21,053 nucleotides of DNA from Chara braunii (lineage: Eukaryota > Streptophyta > Charophyceae > Charales > Characeae): the NCBI GenBank assembly GCA_003427395.1, contig BFEA01000782.1, positions 169,168-190,220 on the forward strand, in the 5' to 3' direction. Positions 17,201 to 21,053 of this stretch are shown piece after piece. Positions within the stretch are counted from its first letter, which is position 1; each line of letters begins with the position of its first letter. The notes beneath the pieces were generated by a model. That model was given only the letters and a program-made list of their open reading frames with translations, ran no database searches and was not told where the DNA came from. Position numbers and translations under genes: made by a program.

Positions 17201-18674
17201 TCCCCACAACATCAATNGACGAATCATTTGGTCCTGACATGGTAGGACCGCGATTTGGTGGTCGTAGAAGACCGTCTTGCAAAGTCTTCCNTTGATCCCC
17301 TCCCGGAGGTTTCGGCAACCTGCTCCTCACCCCTCAAAGTAGACATTGTGTCTGCAAAAGATAAAGCAAATGAAGCAAGCCACCACACGGACAACTTTAG
17401 GAACCCCCCCCGCTGCAGAAGTTCAAATCCCAGCGGAATACAAGTCAAGCAACAGAAAGGCGTGCGGATGGCGAGGGGAATTCAAAATCGCAAACCGCAT
17501 CCTCATTCTACCTATGGGAGCGCACAATATGCGGACGTTGCATGCGAAGTACGGATTCCGATGAACTTCGAGTAGGAGACCCTCTAACACCCCACTTCGA
17601 CCAACAAGAACAATCTGTGTGTATGGCTAACCTATCATCCGACTCGTGCCCCCCCTACGATGCGACTAGCCCGATTACGGGCATCATTTGTGAAGTTCAT
17701 ATCCCGGTGGACCTTAACCGATTCCTGTGAACCACGAGACCTGTTGCCTTTCCTTGTGGAGTCACCGAAGTTGAGCCGCCGTGTGACTGAGGTTGAACCG
17801 AACACCTTTCACATATTATTCTAATGTCGGCTCCCGGTGAACTCCAAGCGCCGCAGGCAGGGGTGTTCTTACGGGGTTCCTCAACTTATGGACGTCATTG
17901 CTCACAGTAGAGGTGGGAATCGCTCAAGTCCGCCGGTATCCGGACTTCAGGATTTGCGTTTTTTTTGGCAATGCATGAAGCCAGATGTCGAAGAACTTGA
18001 GCGATTCATGCGTCCTCTGCAGTTGTAGGAGTCCAGTTGTTAACTCAGCTGCATAAAGTTTGCCGGAATCCAAACTTCTTCACTTGCCTCGTTCGGGAAA
18101 TGTGCGAAGTTCGGATCCCAGCGGACTTCATGTTTTCTCTCATGTCTTGCAATGCTTGGAATTGTGGTGTTACCGACGTTAAATCGAATATCCGGTCGAA
18201 GGGTGGATCCCAACAAAGTACAAGTGATGATGGCAGGGCTGTAATGGTGGGCTTCGCTAACATGCGGACATCAATACTCCTGTGGAAGGAGCGAATCGCT
18301 GAAGTGCACTGGTATGTGGACTTTGGGATTTGATATTTCCGGGCAATCTGTAAAGTTCGGATGTCGGCGAACTTCAAGGGCTCACACGTTATCTTCAAAT
18401 TGCTTTACGCGCCCCATTTGGACAACATGTGCATTTCGGATGCTTGCCTACTTAACGTTTTACCCCATGTTCTGCAATATTTGGAATCGTTGTGTTATCA
18501 AGGTTAAACCCAAGTACCCTACCCACAGTGTCCGCAGGATCCCGCCGAACTCGGAGTGTCGTGGGTGGGGGATGTTCTCACGGGCTCTGTTAACAAGCGA
18601 AATTGAACAATTGTATGAGAGGAGAGAATCACTCAAGTTCGCCGGCATCCAGACTTAAGGATTTGCTGTTTTTG

Positions 18675-18936
18675 GCTAGGCTACCAGCCGGGCCGCCCAG
18701 GCCCCGGGTGGCAAGCCCGTGCAACGACTAGGGAGAGTCCCAGCAAAAAACAAAAACAAAAACCAAAAAATCCGAAAAAAAACTGTGTTATGCAAAAAAC
18801 TAAAATGAACAACTTTTGCCTCAGGGGCATATCGAAATTCGTTACCAATTTCAAAATAAAAATAAAAATGTAAAAAAAAAAATATTTTGTTTTGCTTGGC
18901 CAGGCAAGTGACCCCAGGCCACTCTGGTAGCCTAGC
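18675..18936. mobile_element. 262-bp inverted-repeat transposon (MITE-like) with target duplication
   Basis: Perfect 13-bp terminal inverted repeats GCTAGGCTACCAG (18675-18687) and CTGGTAGCCTAGC (18924-18936), flanked on both sides by TTTTTG (18669-18674 and 18937-18942). The interior is GC-rich at both ends and A-rich in the middle, with no coding capacity. It sits inside one foldback unit of the palindromic array. Intact units at 17925-18000 and 18301-18375 act as empty sites: removing element plus one TTTTTG restores their 50-52 bp spacing. The 6-bp duplication does not match the usual 2, 3, 8 or 9 bp of the main plant DNA transposon superfamilies, so its class is open. Confidence 0.75.
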
Positions 18937-19384
18937 TTTTTGGCCAATCTGTGACGTTCGGATCCCGACGAACTTGAATAGTTTATACGTCCAGTTGCGA
19001 TCACAAAAGGGGCGTTGTTAACTAAATTGGACCAAGTTCGCCTTTGCGCAACATGTGAAGTTCGAATATCGGCGGACTTCTATTATCGTCGGGGCATTTG
19101 GGCATTCTGTGACGTACGGATACCGACGGACTTCAAGTTTCGGCCCGCGTTCTGCGTTGCGTTAGGCCTGTGTTCTGCATTCCGTGTTCTTATTTTCGAA
19201 CTTTGTCTTGTGCGATCATTAGCGAAGTCTGGATGCAGGCGAACTTTGTCATTCAGTCGGGCGAACTTCCATGCAGTTCATTGATGAATAATGAAGTTCG
19301 TCGATGATCGAGGTTCGCCTACATGTGGTGGCGGCTTAGGCGGGGGACCTCCCTGTCTGTGGTCATTCCGGATTTGTGATATAA

Positions 19385-19752
19385 GGTGTGTGATTTCGTA
19401 CCTCGCACCCGACCAATCGATCATCTAAGCTACCGACCGAGCAATCGACTAATCAGGCAAGCATGCGAGCAATCTAACATCCAATCATGTCACTGTTCGC
19501 TGACTGGCAGTCTGTGGCAGATGAGATGTTTCATTGATTGCATGCTTGGCTGGTTGGTTAAGTGGTGGATCGACCGCTTAGTTTATTGATCGCCCGCTTG
19601 CTTTGCTGACCGACAGATGAGATATTTGATTGGTTGCATGCTTGGACAATTGGTTGAGTGGTCGATTAGCTGCTTAGTTGATTGATTGCTTGCCTGCTTG
19701 CTTGCCTTGCTGATTAGCCGAGTGCAATCCGGTGTGCGATTTCCTACCTCGC
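19385..19752 (+). repeat. Tandem and direct repeats rich in TTGATTG/GCTTG words
   Basis: A 22-bp block (GGTGTG-GATTTC-TACCTCGC) occurs at 19385-19406 and 19731-19752 and brackets the stretch. Within it two units of about 100 bp (from about 19515 and 19611) share CAGATGAGAT-TTTGATTG then TTGCATGCTTGG then GCTTAGTTGATTGAT. Four-base words such as GACC, GATT and GCTT repeat throughout. Confidence 0.6.
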
Positions 19753-19910
19753 TACTTGGTTAATATAAAAAGGAAAATCCAAAGCGAATGCACACACAAC
19801 GAGAACTGGATTCAGGCGACTGGTTGGTCGTAAGCTATGTTACCTATGTACATTACACAATCAATCGTTCAATCAATCGCAGGAGTCCGACCGACAGTAT
19901 TAGGTCAACA
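19753..19910. other. Short unique stretch
   Basis: Contains a TATAAAA-like word (19763-19770) but no gene follows it convincingly. Confidence 0.2.
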
Positions 19911-20315
19911 TGCATTCATAGATCCACAAACAAAAGATCTTAGATCCACATGCACGACAGATAGATCCACTCGCGTTTCCAAATCCAAATTCAACCGTCC
20001 AGACACATACATGGATCCACTGTGACGTGCATGAGAGATAGATCCATGCTCATTCCTAGATCCGCATTACAAAGGTCCACACATATTCATAGATCCACGT
20101 GCATGAGAGATGAATGCACTCACATTCATAGATCCACATGCACACATCCATATGCATGAGAGCTAGATCCACGCACATTCCTAGATCCATTTCCATAGGT
20201 CCACACACATTGATAGATCCACACGCATGAGAGATGGGTGTACACGAGTTCGTAGATCCGTACACGCAGATCTGCATGCATGAGATAAAGATCCACATGC
20301 ATGCATAGATCCACA
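19911..20315 (+). repeat. Degenerate array of ATAGATCCAC words
   Basis: More than fifteen occurrences of (A/T)AGATCCAC, alternating with CACATTCATAGATCC and TGCATGAGAGATAG at irregular spacing of about 20-35 bp. On the minus strand this gives Cys/Trp/Ile-rich open frames, which are treated as products of the repeat. Confidence 0.7.
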
Positions 20316-20921
20316 GCGCAAACCAATGAATGCATGCGGATCTTTGAATCAGTGTGGCACATGAGCCGGCACGACCGAAAAATGGAATCTGCCCCTGTCC
20401 GTGACCTACTGGCAATTAGTTTTTCTTCCCCGTGATTGATCGTCCTTCGAAGAAACTTACCGAGAAACTGCGAGAATGATGCAGATGGTAAACCTCTAGA
20501 TCCTTCACGTTCGTCACATCGTGAGAGCTCGAAGGAAGCGGTGTGACGATAGAAAAGGAGGTGCGCGAAGATGTTACAGGAGAGGCGTGAAGATCGCGCA
20601 CCAACCGAGCAAGATGCCTGTGCATGGACGGACGACGTCAATAGATGGTTGGGAGTGATGGCACTGAACCGATGACGTGGATGGATTCCGAGATAGACAG
20701 AGTGGATGACTGCGGGGAGAGGGACGAGATACACACCTTAAGATGAGGAGATAAAGAAAAGCAACGAGGGAGCGAGGGAGCGAATACTGCGCAGGATGCA
20801 TGAGCGAGGACTCCACGCGAGTCCACAACGGCCGCGCACTGTGCCTTCGTAGTGAGCGTCGACCGTGGTTGATGGACGCTCGTCGTCGTCACCGTGGATA
20901 ACTGTTGTGGCGATGTGGAAT
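20316..20921. other. Non-coding DNA, no gene supported
   Basis: Overlapping Ser/His-rich frames on the minus strand show no domain, conserved motif or start context. No RNA gene or repeat was found. Confidence 0.3.
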
Positions 20922-20975
20922 GCGATGGCGCTAGGGATAGCGATGGCGCTTTGGATGCCGATGGCGCTAGTCACC
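20922..20975 (+). repeat. 18-bp tandem repeat, three copies
   Basis: GCGATGGCGCTAGGGATA with close variants at 20922, 20940 and 20958. The unit is a multiple of three and gives a six-residue repeat in the minus-strand frame. Confidence 0.7.
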
Positions 20976-21053
20976 TCGATCTGCGAGCGCTCGTGTTGAT
21001 GGTCGCGAGTGTGTGTGTTTCATTCGGCAGCAACTCCCCAACGAGAACAGAAC

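Larger units (their letters stand above)
16082..19247. repeat. Array of near-palindromic 24-bp motifs, about 20 copies
   Basis: The motif starts GAAGTTCGGATCC and ends GGCGGACTTC, and is nearly its own reverse complement. Clear copies start at 16082, 16337, 16466, 17418, 17546, 17692, 17822, 17925, 17977, 18055, 18106, 18301, 18352, 18634, 18952, 19057, 19111 and 19224. Weaker ones are near 16235, 18250, 18430 and 18520. Four adjacent pairs in opposite orientation have the same 50-52 bp offset (17925/17977, 18055/18106, 18301/18352, and 18634/18952 after removing an insertion). From about 17900 the pairs sit inside a larger tandem unit of about 330-375 bp. Many short open frames here are products of the repeat. 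Confidence 0.8.

Noticed and set aside
18037-18658. Overlapping frames of about 100 codons on both strands
   Set aside because: They lie in the palindromic satellite, the same peptide words recur with the 24-mers, and there is no independent support.
20056-20734. Cys/Trp-rich minus-strand frames suggestive of small secreted proteins
   Set aside because: The repeating ATAGATCCAC array produces them, and spacing and composition follow the DNA repeat.

Overview
The window looks like repeat-rich nuclear DNA of a land plant. Three things point there: a cluster of TTAGGGTTT telo-box motifs (7996-8051), a decayed but intron-bearing Ulp1 (C48) protease-like gene (about 14524-15971, minus), and a structured block ending in CTCCCCGGTAACGGCGCC (8624-8710) that, from memory, resembles a motif of plant LTR retroelements. 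Long stretches of low-complexity, tandem-repeat and palindromic DNA fit the same picture. Many isolated Ns (mainly 1.4-5.7 kb, 8.9-9.7 kb and 10.8-17.4 kb) limit every reading-frame statement. The species cannot be named.

Region 1 (about 276-6819, minus strand) is the most unusual part. It is a compact run of about eleven consecutive same-strand reading frames, most of them separated by only 8-25 nt or overlapping. I recognise no known family, but the proteins fall into three internal families by direct comparison. Family A is 417-770, 983-1240 and 3622-4101 plus extensions. Family B is 2148-2561, 2572-2853 and probably 4234-4470. Family C is 2862-3608, 4582-5751 and 5774-6819. In transcription order the members read C, C, B, A and then C, B, B, two unrelated frames, A, A, so a C-B-A cassette appears to have been duplicated. 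Some members have in-frame stops or frameshifts, while the adjoining protein similarity continues across the lesion. Two family C proteins end in acidic, tryptophan-rich tails, and one carries four WG/GW motifs.

Region 2 (about 6820-12970) holds no gene I can support. It contains three copies of a GC-rich hairpin repeat in AT-rich DNA, the telo-box cluster, the cloverleaf-like module, pyrimidine tracts, a 30-bp tandem array, a CT-rich 28-30-bp array, a degenerate 30-34-bp array and a perfect 84-bp duplication.

Region 3 (about 12970-15975) has a roughly 208-bp tandem array and then the Ulp1-like gene, which keeps all catalytic positions but is split by frameshifts.

Region 4 (about 16082-19250) carries about twenty copies of a near-palindromic 24-mer. 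Some are paired into foldback units inside a roughly 330-bp tandem repeat. One unit is interrupted by a 262-bp inverted-repeat transposon with a target duplication. A broken unknown coding stretch lies at 16571-17200 (minus). Region 5 (19385-21053) is further simple and tandem repeat DNA without a supportable gene.
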